DNA from: Nostocaceae cyanobacterium CSSed10_463m
Lineage (GTDB): Bacteria > Cyanobacteriota > Cyanobacteriia > Cyanobacteriales > Nostocaceae
Assembly (NCBI GenBank): GCA_003556955.1
Contig: PWQB01000338.1
Coordinates: 1-10,660, forward strand
Direction: 5' to 3'
Length of the DNA stretch: 10,660 nucleotides
In this document: one piece after another, positions 1-6,173 of the stretch
Layout: every line of letters begins with the position of its first letter
Position numbering within the stretch: position 1 is the stretch's first letter
Program-made: the position numbers and the translations under genes
Notes under the pieces: generated by a model
Database searches by the model: none
What the model saw: only the letters and a program-made list of their open reading frames with translations
What the model was told of the DNA's origin: nothing

Positions 1-127
1 ACACACAAGTCTTATCAATTTGCCTAACAGCGTTTCGATCCCCCCTAACCCCCCTTGAGAAGGGGGGAATTAGAATCAAAGTCCCCCTTTTTAAGGGGGA
101 TTTAGGGGGATCAGATCACTTGTGTGT
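1..127. repeat. MITE-like palindromic element of nested inverted repeats
   Basis: The outer 10 bases ACACACAAGT (1-10) are the exact reverse complement of ACTTGTGTGT (118-127). Inside, a 20-nt arm at 37-56 pairs with 93-112 at 17 of 20 positions. Two further perfect 8-bp hairpins with 3-nt loops lie at 49-67 (CCCCCCTT/AAGGGGGG) and 82-100 (TCCCCCTT/AAGGGGGA). No protein is encoded, so this looks like a non-autonomous miniature element; C-run/G-run palindromes of this sort are frequent between Nostocales genes. It lies just downstream of the minus-strand gene ending at 170, so its hairpins could also stop transcription of that gene, although no clear U-tract follows. The element may continue left of the window. 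Confidence 0.75.
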
Positions 128-169
128 ACACCGTAGGCAAGCGAGGAGGGGGCTATAAATGAATAATTA

Positions 170-1606
170 TTATTGCCATTGTACGGGGAAGCGATCGCCT
201 ATTTCTTGAATAAACTGGTCTAATCGTTCTAAACTCAGTGTACCTGGGACTGGGTAACGGGCTGAAATATTACGTTTGAGGTCGGTATAATAACGAATTA
301 GTGTGGCAAAATTGCGGGGGAAATCTTCCTCTACCATGCCGATAAATTCACCGCGCTGACGTGCGTATTTGAAGACTTCGCGCCATTGGGTGATGCTAGG
401 TAAACCCACTGATTCCACGCCGTGGGAGAAGAGAATCATGAAAATCTCATCATATATGTCAGCTTCGGCTAGATAATTTTTAATCCAATCTAGGGAAGGT
501 TCCATATTAAACGTCATCCAGAATGGGACTGAACCAGTACGTAAAGTCCACATTGGTTCTAGCAACACAAATGATTCTACTAGCAACCGATTAGCAATGA
601 TTCCCCGTTGTTTGTACCACCAACGATAAAATTCTGCGACGAAAGGACTTAGGTGTTCTGGTTCTGGAAAGATAATCCGCCGGATATGATAACCGCGATC
701 GCGTGCAAAGTTTTCCACATCTTGCCGTAAACTAGCTTCAAAGCCCCACTCTGCTTCCGGACTTATTCCATCTGGTAGTGGTGCATCCCAATGTCGCCGA
801 TGTGACTGATATTTTTCTAAGTAATGAGTGACGCGATCGCTGCCATGATGGTATTCTTCTGCTGTCAACCCACCCAACGCCCCAAACTGGAACAAATGGC
901 GATCGCCTATGCGGGTTGTCGGCCAATTCAGTTCACACTCTACAATAAAAATTGTCCCACCTCTGGGTAAATTCTTCTCTAAAAAGCGCTTATAAGCTGA
1001 ACTCAAACGTAAATATTTGACTCTAAAGTAAGTCATCCCCCGCAAAGTCAAGCGGTCTTGACTGGGGTCATACATATGATGCAATTGCAAGTCAGGATTG
1101 GCATCCAGAAGGGGCTGGGCGTTCTGTCTACCCCACTCCATCGCCTTTTTTGGCTCATCGGGATGCAATTCTGGATACAGCACAGGAATCAAAAAAGTTT
1201 GGGGTAGCCAAGGCATACCCAGGGCTGCACACAGATGCACTAGCGCCCCACTAGCCGAACCAATGGCTACAGCCTGATATTCATTTTGGGGATATTCACT
1301 GGTCATCCACTCTGAGACTACCTCAGAACTGACATCACCCAATCGTCCCGGTGGGATTGATTCCCCGGCACTACCAACTGTATAGATTAATTCTTTAGCT
1401 TGTCGAGGTAACTGACTCAAAGCCGTGGCAATTGGCTCTATAGCAGTCGGCAATGTCCCCATTCCCGGAAAATCATCACCGCGAAGGTAAGCGGCAGTGG
1501 CGCGGAGCATGGCTGTACCAGAGTCAAATCCGGCAATGTAAGGGGGAGCTACTCGGAATTGTGCCATGAAAGAAGCCAACATTCGGTTATATATGGGCGT
1601 TTGCAT
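170..1606 (-). CDS. Conserved-looking hypothetical protein, 478 aa, unknown function
   Basis: I do not recognise this family. The frame is complete, and an AGGAG at 1614-1618 lies 7 nt before the ATG, which supports the start. There is no signal peptide and no convincing membrane helix, so it is probably a soluble cytoplasmic protein. A Gly/Ser/Ala-rich stretch, AIGSASGALVHL (residues 114-125), follows a hydrophobic segment and looks like a strand-turn-helix. It resembles an alpha/beta-hydrolase nucleophile elbow, but Ala117 stands where the Ser of G-x-S-x-G would be. Other visible features are a second strand-like segment GGTIFIVECELNWP (216-229) and an aromatic-rich run FYRWWYKQRG (326-335). 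It is the last of three co-directional genes, after a dehydrogenase and an alpha/beta hydrolase; the 230-bp gap before it is full of repeats, so co-transcription is uncertain. Three HIP1 sites inside the gene suggest it is long resident in this genome. Confidence 0.85.
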   Translation of the reverse strand: MQTPIYNRMLASFMAQFRVAPPYIAGFDSGTAMLRATAAYLRGDDFPGMGTLPTAIEPIATALSQLPRQAKELIYTVGSAGESIPPGRLGDVSSEVVSEWMTSEYPQNEYQAVAIGSASGALVHLCAALGMPWLPQTFLIPVLYPELHPDEPKKAMEWGRQNAQPLLDANPDLQLHHMYDPSQDRLTLRGMTYFRVKYLRLSSAYKRFLEKNLPRGGTIFIVECELNWPTTRIGDRHLFQFGALGGLTAEEYHHGSDRVTHYLEKYQSHRRHWDAPLPDGISPEAEWGFEASLRQDVENFARDRGYHIRRIIFPEPEHLSPFVAEFYRWWYKQRGIIANRLLVESFVLLEPMWTLRTGSVPFWMTFNMEPSLDWIKNYLAEADIYDEIFMILFSHGVESVGLPSITQWREVFKYARQRGEFIGMVEEDFPRNFATLIRYYTDLKRNISARYPVPGTLSLERLDQFIQEIGDRFPVQWQ

Positions 1607-1635
1607 TTAATTTCTCCTGATCTAGGAAGGGCAAA

Positions 1636-1670
1636 ACGAACCGCAGAGGCGCAGAGGACACAGAGGAAAG
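1636..1670. repeat. Short degenerate tandem repeat (CGCAGAGG type)
   Basis: The stretch contains CGCAGAGG twice in direct succession, followed by ACACAGAGG, giving a loose 8-9 nt period. A closely matching copy in the opposite orientation lies between treZ and treY (6111-6149). Repeats of this purine-rich kind are scattered through many Nostoc intergenic regions. It is non-coding; the short frames crossing it exist only because the repeat lacks stops. Confidence 0.7.
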
Positions 1671-1722
1671 AGATTTTGAGAGGTTTTTTTAGAGAACTCC
1701 ACAGAATGATTGATCCAAAAGC

Positions 1723-1808
1723 TGTCATTGCGAGCGAAACGGAGTGTAGCGAAGCAATCCCAAGATTTTGCGGTTGCTTCATTTCGCTTCGCTCCATTCG
1801 CAATGACA
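1723..1808. repeat. 86-bp palindromic interspersed repeat
   Basis: The ends TGTCATTGCG (1723-1732) and CGCAATGACA (1799-1808) are perfect inverted repeats. The arms stay mostly complementary inward: GCGAAGCAATCC on the left against GGTTGCTTCATTTCGC on the right, with some internal rearrangement. The whole can fold into a long hairpin. This TGTCATTGCGAGCGAA-type palindrome is a known interspersed element in many bacteria, probably spread by a transposase or RAYT acting in trans. It lies between the hydrolase gene and the unknown gene, both on the minus strand, and could weaken or process a shared transcript. Confidence 0.8.
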
Positions 1809-1836
1809 ATTGGGCATTTATTTTTGTGGAGGTCTC

Positions 1837-2628
1837 TTAGGTGATTGAGTGTTTTTTTGTTTGGAAGTCTTTAGCTTCTATAAAGGCGCGAGTGACGCGG
1901 GTTAATTCTAGGGGTCTGCTGTAATTCAGGGTATGTCCACCACCGGGAATGACTACCAGTCGAGCATTTGGCAAAAGCTGCACCACTTCCTCCGCCCACT
2001 GTTGTGGTACAACTGGGTCTTCTTTGCCACGTACAACTAATGTCGGTACGTGCATATATGGGAGTTTTTCCTCAATGCGGTCTGCGAGTGCTATTTGAAC
2101 AGTGCGGACAATGCGCGGCCATCCAGCTTGCCAATAATCGTAAGCCTGAAGGGGAGCTTGGGATGGGTCTTCTAGGGGAGAATTGAGTAGTAAACGCCAC
2201 ATCTGCTGCGGTAAAGTGCGGGCGTGACGGTCAATGGTTGGCCCTTGTAATATTGCTCTTTCGATGCGATCGCCATAACGGACAGCAAATTCAACTATAA
2301 TTTGACAACCGAAGGAATTACCCAGCATGGTGGCGCGTTGAATGCCGATGGCATCCATCCATTTACACAAACTATCTGCTAATTCAGACAATTCCAGCGT
2401 GTGCTGTGGCTTATCGCTTTTACCGTAACCAGGAAAATCCGGTGCATATACTCGGTAGTCAGGTGCTAGTAATTCCGCAGTCGGCATCATGTAACTACTG
2501 GAAACCACAAGTCCATGCACTAAAATTACTACAGGTGCATCTGCTGGTTCGGCTGATACCCGCGCGTGCATCGATAAACCATCAATGATGGTATATTGAC
2601 TCTGAAATCTCCCCTTATGTAGACTCAT
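1837..2628 (-). CDS. Alpha/beta-fold hydrolase, 263 aa
   Basis: A soluble serine hydrolase of the alpha/beta-hydrolase superfamily, of the usual size. The oxyanion motif VHGLVVSS starts at residue 37. The nucleophile elbow is GNSFG (103-107; Ser105). The acid is probably Asp204 in GKEDPVVP, and the catalytic His is His232 in GGGHTLNY, so the full triad is in canonical order. PDFPGYGKSDKP (63-74) is typical of the esterase, epoxide hydrolase, haloalkane dehalogenase and C-C hydrolase group. Sequence alone does not choose among these; I do not see the halide-binding Trp after the nucleophile that a dehalogenase would have, since Phe106 follows Ser105. The start is supported by AGGAA at 2637-2641, 8 nt before the ATG. 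The dehydrogenase gene ends 111 bp upstream in the same direction, suggesting a shared pathway, but the gap holds a repeat cluster. Confidence 0.93.
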   Translation of the reverse strand: MSLHKGRFQSQYTIIDGLSMHARVSAEPADAPVVILVHGLVVSSSYMMPTAELLAPDYRVYAPDFPGYGKSDKPQHTLELSELADSLCKWMDAIGIQRATMLGNSFGCQIIVEFAVRYGDRIERAILQGPTIDRHARTLPQQMWRLLLNSPLEDPSQAPLQAYDYWQAGWPRIVRTVQIALADRIEEKLPYMHVPTLVVRGKEDPVVPQQWAEEVVQLLPNARLVVIPGGGHTLNYSRPLELTRVTRAFIEAKDFQTKKHSIT

Positions 2629-2642
2629 ATCTATTTTTCCTG

Positions 2643-2737
2643 ACTCAGCACTCCTGTACGGGCGGGTTTAATAAGGATTTTGACGAACCACAGACTGACT
2701 TTTGAACCCGCCCCTACCCACTCAGCACTCAGCACTC
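2643..2737. repeat. Inverted-repeat element flanked by ACTCAGCACTC direct repeats
   Basis: The core is an imperfect inverted repeat: TGTACGGGCGGGTTTA (2655-2670) against GAACCCGCCCCTAC (2704-2717), pairing at 12 of 14 positions near the ends. The same arms recur between treZ and treY (6034-6091). The core is bracketed by the 11-mer ACTCAGCACTC at 2643-2653 and again at 2720-2730, with a further overlapping copy at 2727-2737. The flanking copies could be a target-site duplication, or a heptamer (CTCAGCA) tandem repeat into which the element inserted. This fills almost the whole gap between the dehydrogenase and hydrolase genes. Confidence 0.7.
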
Positions 2738-2739
2738 AT

Positions 2740-3708
2740 TTAAGAAAGAGGTAACCCAATTTTCTGTGCTGTTTCTCTAGCCATATCCCAAACGTCTTGG
2801 GATGTCATACCACCAGTACCTATCCAGTTACCACTGATGCCTGTATAGTCGTGCATCGGCTCAAATACATTGCCATCAGTGAGGGGGGCTGGTTTGTGAT
2901 CCTGAAAATGATCCTGGTCAACTTGCTTGGCCATCATCGGTTCAAACAGGTCAGGTGCTAAGGTTTTCTGCAAAAGCATCAGGTATACAGCTTGACCGAC
3001 GACAATTTCTCGCTCTGGTTTATCCACTAACCCCACAATAGCCTCGGCTACATCTTTGGCTGGGTATACAGGGGACATGGCTTTGGGTTGACGACCAGTG
3101 TAATTAGCTGCGTGTTGAAAAATTGGTGTATCTATAGAACCTGGTAATACTGTGCAGACATGAATATCCTTAGCATTATCTAAATACAATTCCATTCGTA
3201 AAGAGTCGGATAGACCACGAATGGCATATTTACTGATAGTGTAAGGGCTGGTGTATGCCTGACCAGTTGCGCCAACCACCGAAGAAACATTGATTAAGTT
3301 ACCGCTACCTTGTTCCCGGAAGTGTGGTAGTACAGCCCGCGCCCCGTAGATGTAACCAAATAAATTTGTTTCAATGACTTGACGGAAAAGATCCGGGGGT
3401 GCTTCTTCAAAGCGGGCAAATAAACTGACGGCGGCATTATTCACCCATACATCTATTCTCCCAAAATTAGCGATCGCACTACGTGCTAAGTCTTGAACTG
3501 CTGACTCTCTACTGACATCAGTTCGCATAGCTACAGCAGTTGCACCCAAGTGTTGGCATTCTTGGGCGACTTCTTCTAAAGCTGTCTCATTGCGCGCTGC
3601 TAACACCAAGGTGGCGCGCTGTTTGGCAAACTCCAGCGCTGTGGCACGTCCAATACCGGTTGATGCACCTGTAATCACGATGACTGAATTTCTAATCGGT
3701 CGTGGCAT
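2740..3708 (-). CDS. Short-chain dehydrogenase/reductase (SDR), 322 aa
   Basis: An NAD(P)-dependent oxidoreductase of the classical SDR type, with a Rossmann fold at the N-terminus. The cofactor motif TGASTGIG covers residues 13-20, the adenine-site Asp is in TDV (63-65), and the NNAAV motif is at 90-94. The catalytic tetrad is Asn115, Ser143, Tyr156 and Lys160 (YTISK), and PG at 189-190 follows the active site as usual. Arg39 in the AARNE segment after the second strand suggests NADP(H) preference. Classical SDRs are about 250 residues; here about 70 extra residues form a C-terminal tail (roughly 250-322) with no motif I recognise. The start is well supported by AAGGAG at 3718-3723, 9 nt before the ATG. 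It is first in the leftward cluster and is transcribed divergently from treZ. The substrate cannot be deduced. Confidence 0.95.
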   Translation of the reverse strand: MPRPIRNSVIVITGASTGIGRATALEFAKQRATLVLAARNETALEEVAQECQHLGATAVAMRTDVSRESAVQDLARSAIANFGRIDVWVNNAAVSLFARFEEAPPDLFRQVIETNLFGYIYGARAVLPHFREQGSGNLINVSSVVGATGQAYTSPYTISKYAIRGLSDSLRMELYLDNAKDIHVCTVLPGSIDTPIFQHAANYTGRQPKAMSPVYPAKDVAEAIVGLVDKPEREIVVGQAVYLMLLQKTLAPDLFEPMMAKQVDQDHFQDHKPAPLTDGNVFEPMHDYTGISGNWIGTGGMTSQDVWDMARETAQKIGLPLS

Positions 3709-4142
3709 ATTGCTTTCTCCTTAAGTGCTTAATTTAGGGCAAATTTTCATTTGATTTAGTGAATTTTTCTATTTATCTAATTACCGCCCCATTGTTTATT
3801 AACTTTTATTCTTTCATTTTTATAGCTAGTTATTTCCCAACTAGATATTAAAAACATTCGTACTAATATTACAAAATTTATTTATATTACTATTACAGTC
3901 TTCAGATAGATATTTATTATTTTCTAATTAAACTTCCAATGCTCACATACCAAAATTATCCGATCAATTGGATATCTTGATATTTCGCAACTTGTTATGT
4001 TAAACACTTAATAAGTTTACATAAATTTACCTCTAATTACCTAACTGTTTAAATAATGCTTCCTCCCACTGATGGAATTAAAAGTATCATTACCGAGTTA
4101 AATTTAAATTAGCATCATTCTGTTTAGTCCTCAGCATTTACC
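3709..4142. promoter_or_regulatory. A+T-rich divergent intergenic region, SDR gene and treZ
   Basis: This 434-bp gap separates two genes read away from each other, so both promoters should lie in it. It is strongly A+T-rich and contains none of the repeat families found in the other gaps, which suggests it is under selection. I find no convincing sigma-70 pair: a TTGATA at 3977-3982 has no good -10 box at 16-18 nt. No standard NtcA site (GTA-N8-TAC) is present; the nearest is GTA-N7-TAC at 3860-3872. The treZ start has no clear Shine-Dalgarno sequence, unlike the SDR gene. No ORF or RNA gene is visible here. Confidence 0.5.
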
Positions 4143-6005
4143 ATGAAAATTGGCGCTCATTATTTAGGTGAAGGTATTTGTAAATTTACAGTTTGGGGAC
4201 CAAATTTAGAAACCGTCGCCTTAGAAATTGTCTCTCCTTATCAACGCTTAATACCGATGTGCAAACAAGGGGGATATTGGCAAGTTACCGCTAGCGATAT
4301 TGAACCAGGAACCCGTTATTTCTATCAATTAAATGGTAAGGAATCCCGACCTGACCCTGCATCAAATTTTCAGCCTATCGATGTACATAATGCTTCTCAA
4401 GTTATAAATCATAACTTTCCTTGGAGTGACACAAATTGGTCTGGTGTTCCCTTAGAAGCCATGATTATGTATGAGTTACACGTTGGTACTTTTACCCCAG
4501 AAGGAACTTTTGCAGCCATTATTCCCCGACTTTCAGATTTACGAGAGTTAGGAATAAATGCCATTGAAATTATGCCAGTGGCGCAATTTCCAGGGAAACG
4601 TAATTGGGGTTATGATGGTGTATATCCCTTTGCTGTGCAGAATTCTTATGGTGGACTAAATCAGTTAAAGCAATTAGTTGATGCTTGTCACCAACAAGGA
4701 ATAGCTGTAATTTTAGATGTGGTTTATAACCACTTTGGCCCCGAAGGTAATTATACAAGTCGCTTCGCCCCTTATGTGACAGAAACCTATCGGACTCCTT
4801 GGGGAAGTGCTATTAATTTTGATGATGCTTATAGTGATAATGTCCGGCAATTTTTTATTCAAAATGCACTGTATTGGCTAGGCGAATTTCATATTGATGC
4901 TTTACGCTTAGATGCAATTCATGCTATTTACGATTTGGGTGCAAAACACTTTTTAGCTGAACTTGCAGAAAATGTGGCTACACTTTCTCAGCAACAGGGA
5001 CGCAAACTTTATTTAATTGCTGAAAGTGATTTAAATGACCCCCGCATCATTCGCCCTTCTGAGTTAGGTGGTTATGGAATTGATGCTCAATGGAGTGATG
5101 ATTTTCATCATTCATTATATAGTTTATTGACAGGCGATCGCACTGGGTATTATCAAGATTTTGGCAAGTGTGAACATTTAGCCAAAGCCTACAAAGACAG
5201 CTTTGTTTACGACTGGAAATATTCCCATTATCGCCAACGATACCACGGAAATTATGCAGGCGATCGCTCGCCCTCTCAATTTATCGTCGCCAGCCAAAAT
5301 CATGACCAAATAGGTAACAGAGTTTTAGGCGAAAGATTATCGCAATTAGTAGACTTTGAAGCTTTAAAATTAGCTGCTGGCGTAATATTACTTTCTCCCT
5401 ACATTCCCCTGTTATTTATGGGAGAAGAATATGGTGAAGAATCGCCCTTTACATATTTTGTCAGTCACTCAGACCCAGATTTAATTAAAGCAGTTAGAGC
5501 AGGACGAAAACAAGAATTTTTCGCCTTTCATTCCCAAGGAGAACCACCAGACCCAGAATCACCTGAGACTTTTAACAATTGTAAACTAAATTGGGATAAA
5601 CGCCAATCAGGTAAACATCAAGTTTTATTATCTTTTTACAAAAAACTGATTCAAATCCGCAACCAAAACCCAGCCTTATTGAAACGCGAAAGAGAAAATA
5701 TCCAAATCGGTTGTAATGAAGACAAAAAACTAATTACCTGGTTTAAATATAGCGCAGAAAATCAAATATTCTGTGCCATCAATTTTCACAGTAGTGAAAT
5801 AACATTTCAGCCAGAAATGACAAACAATAATTGGCGTAAAATTTTAGATTCTGCGGGTAAAAAATGGTTAGGTAAAGGTTCCAATTTACCAGAAACAGTC
5901 AACTCACAGAAAGAATTAACCATACCTCCGCACAGTTTCGTAGTTTATGAATGGAGTGAAACACAAAGACACGAAGACACAAAGAAGCAAGTAATTAGCC
6001 GATAA
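4143..6005 (+). CDS. treZ: Malto-oligosyltrehalose trehalohydrolase, TreZ
   Basis: TreZ hydrolyses the alpha-1,4 bond next to the terminal trehalose of malto-oligosyltrehalose, releasing free trehalose; it acts in the cytoplasm after TreY. Residues 1 to about 90 form the N-terminal immunoglobulin-like (CBM48-type) domain, with FTVWGPNLETVAL as signature. A GH13 barrel follows. Region I is DVVYNH (192-197). Region II is HIDALRLDAIH (250-260), with nucleophile Asp257. Region III is LIAESD, with acid/base Glu294. Region IV is NHDQIGNR (386-393), with Asp388. YELHVGTFTPEGTF (110-123) is typical of the TreZ and branching-enzyme group. The C-terminal beta domain ends near PPHSFVVYEW (595-604). The last 16 residues are encoded by a purine-rich repeat and look like an added tail. 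treY follows in the same direction, 168 bp on, and is almost certainly functionally coupled. The ATG at 4143 matches the expected family N-terminus, though it has no strong ribosome site. Confidence 0.97.
   Translation: MKIGAHYLGEGICKFTVWGPNLETVALEIVSPYQRLIPMCKQGGYWQVTASDIEPGTRYFYQLNGKESRPDPASNFQPIDVHNASQVINHNFPWSDTNWSGVPLEAMIMYELHVGTFTPEGTFAAIIPRLSDLRELGINAIEIMPVAQFPGKRNWGYDGVYPFAVQNSYGGLNQLKQLVDACHQQGIAVILDVVYNHFGPEGNYTSRFAPYVTETYRTPWGSAINFDDAYSDNVRQFFIQNALYWLGEFHIDALRLDAIHAIYDLGAKHFLAELAENVATLSQQQGRKLYLIAESDLNDPRIIRPSELGGYGIDAQWSDDFHHSLYSLLTGDRTGYYQDFGKCEHLAKAYKDSFVYDWKYSHYRQRYHGNYAGDRSPSQFIVASQNHDQIGNRVLGERLSQLVDFEALKLAAGVILLSPYIPLLFMGEEYGEESPFTYFVSHSDPDLIKAVRAGRKQEFFAFHSQGEPPDPESPETFNNCKLNWDKRQSGKHQVLLSFYKKLIQIRNQNPALLKRERENIQIGCNEDKKLITWFKYSAENQIFCAINFHSSEITFQPEMTNNNWRKILDSAGKKWLGKGSNLPETVNSQKELTIPPHSFVVYEWSETQRHEDTKKQVISR
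5960..5987 (+). repeat. Purine-rich short repeat inside the treZ 3' end
   Basis: ACACAAAGACACGAAGACAC followed by AAAGAAG gives a loose ACAAAGAC/ACGAAGAC periodicity. It is read in frame as roughly TQRHEDTKK, residues 607-615 of TreZ, beyond the last conserved segment of the family. Similar repeats normally lie between genes in Nostocales, so this one has probably moved into the gene and displaced the original stop codon. Confidence 0.55.
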
Positions 6006-6033
6006 ATCAAACCATCTGTATACCCTGCGCTTA

Positions 6034-6091
6034 GGGCGGGTTTATTTAAATTATCGTTCATAGTTGGTCATATCTGTTAACCCGCCCCTAC
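6034..6091. repeat. GGGCGGGTTTA / TTAACCCGCCCC inverted-repeat element, second copy
   Basis: GGGCGGGTTTA (6034-6044) faces TTAACCCGCCCCTAC (6077-6091) across a 32-nt A+T-rich loop. The arms match those of the element at 2655-2717, so the window holds two members of one family in two unrelated gaps. It starts 28 nt after the treZ stop and could form a hairpin that lowers read-through into treY or protects the upstream mRNA. Confidence 0.7.
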
Positions 6092-6110
6092 AAGAAAATT
6101 ATCCCTGCGT

Positions 6111-6149
6111 CCTGCTTCTTCTCTGTGAACTCTGCGCCTCTGTGGTTTG
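6111..6149. repeat. CGCAGAGG-type short repeat, inverted copy before treY
   Basis: Read on the minus strand this is AACCACAGAGGCGCAGAG followed by a CACAGAGAAGAAG-like run. It matches the copy at 1636-1670 with one mismatch over the 17-nt core. It ends about 25 nt before the treY ATG, so the treY leader is almost entirely repeat DNA. Confidence 0.65.
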
Positions 6150-6155
6150 ATAAAA

Positions 6156-6160
6156 AAGGA
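6156..6160 (+). promoter_or_regulatory. Ribosome binding site candidate for treY
   Basis: AAGGA lies 13 nt before the ATG at 6174, a longer spacing than usual. It falls inside the extended open frame that begins with a TTG at 6147, which argues against the TTG start. TreY proteins typically begin with a sequence like MRIPxATYR, matching the ATG at 6174. Confidence 0.5.
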
Positions 6161-6173
6161 ATTAATTATCCCT

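Noticed and set aside
738..926. 62-residue open frame on the minus strand within the unknown gene
   Set aside because: It lies wholly inside a well-supported gene in another frame, and its composition looks random.
1636..1808. CRISPR array in the repeat-rich gap
   Set aside because: The repeats are of different families, palindromic or irregular in period, and there are no regular repeat-spacer units.
1549..1840. Short open frames on both strands (93 aa plus, 86 aa minus)
   Set aside because: Both are built mostly from the two repeat elements in this gap, overlap the start of the unknown gene, and have no plausible ribosome site or protein pattern.
1968..2588. Plus-strand open frames of 72 and 60 residues
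   Set aside because: Both are antisense shadows of the alpha/beta-hydrolase gene, which has a full catalytic triad.
3860..3872. Possible NtcA site upstream of treZ
   Set aside because: The spacing is GTA-N7-TAC, not the standard N8, and no -10 box stands at the expected distance downstream.
4570..4758. 62-residue minus-strand open frame inside treZ
   Set aside because: It is a shadow of the conserved GH13 region I coding sequence.
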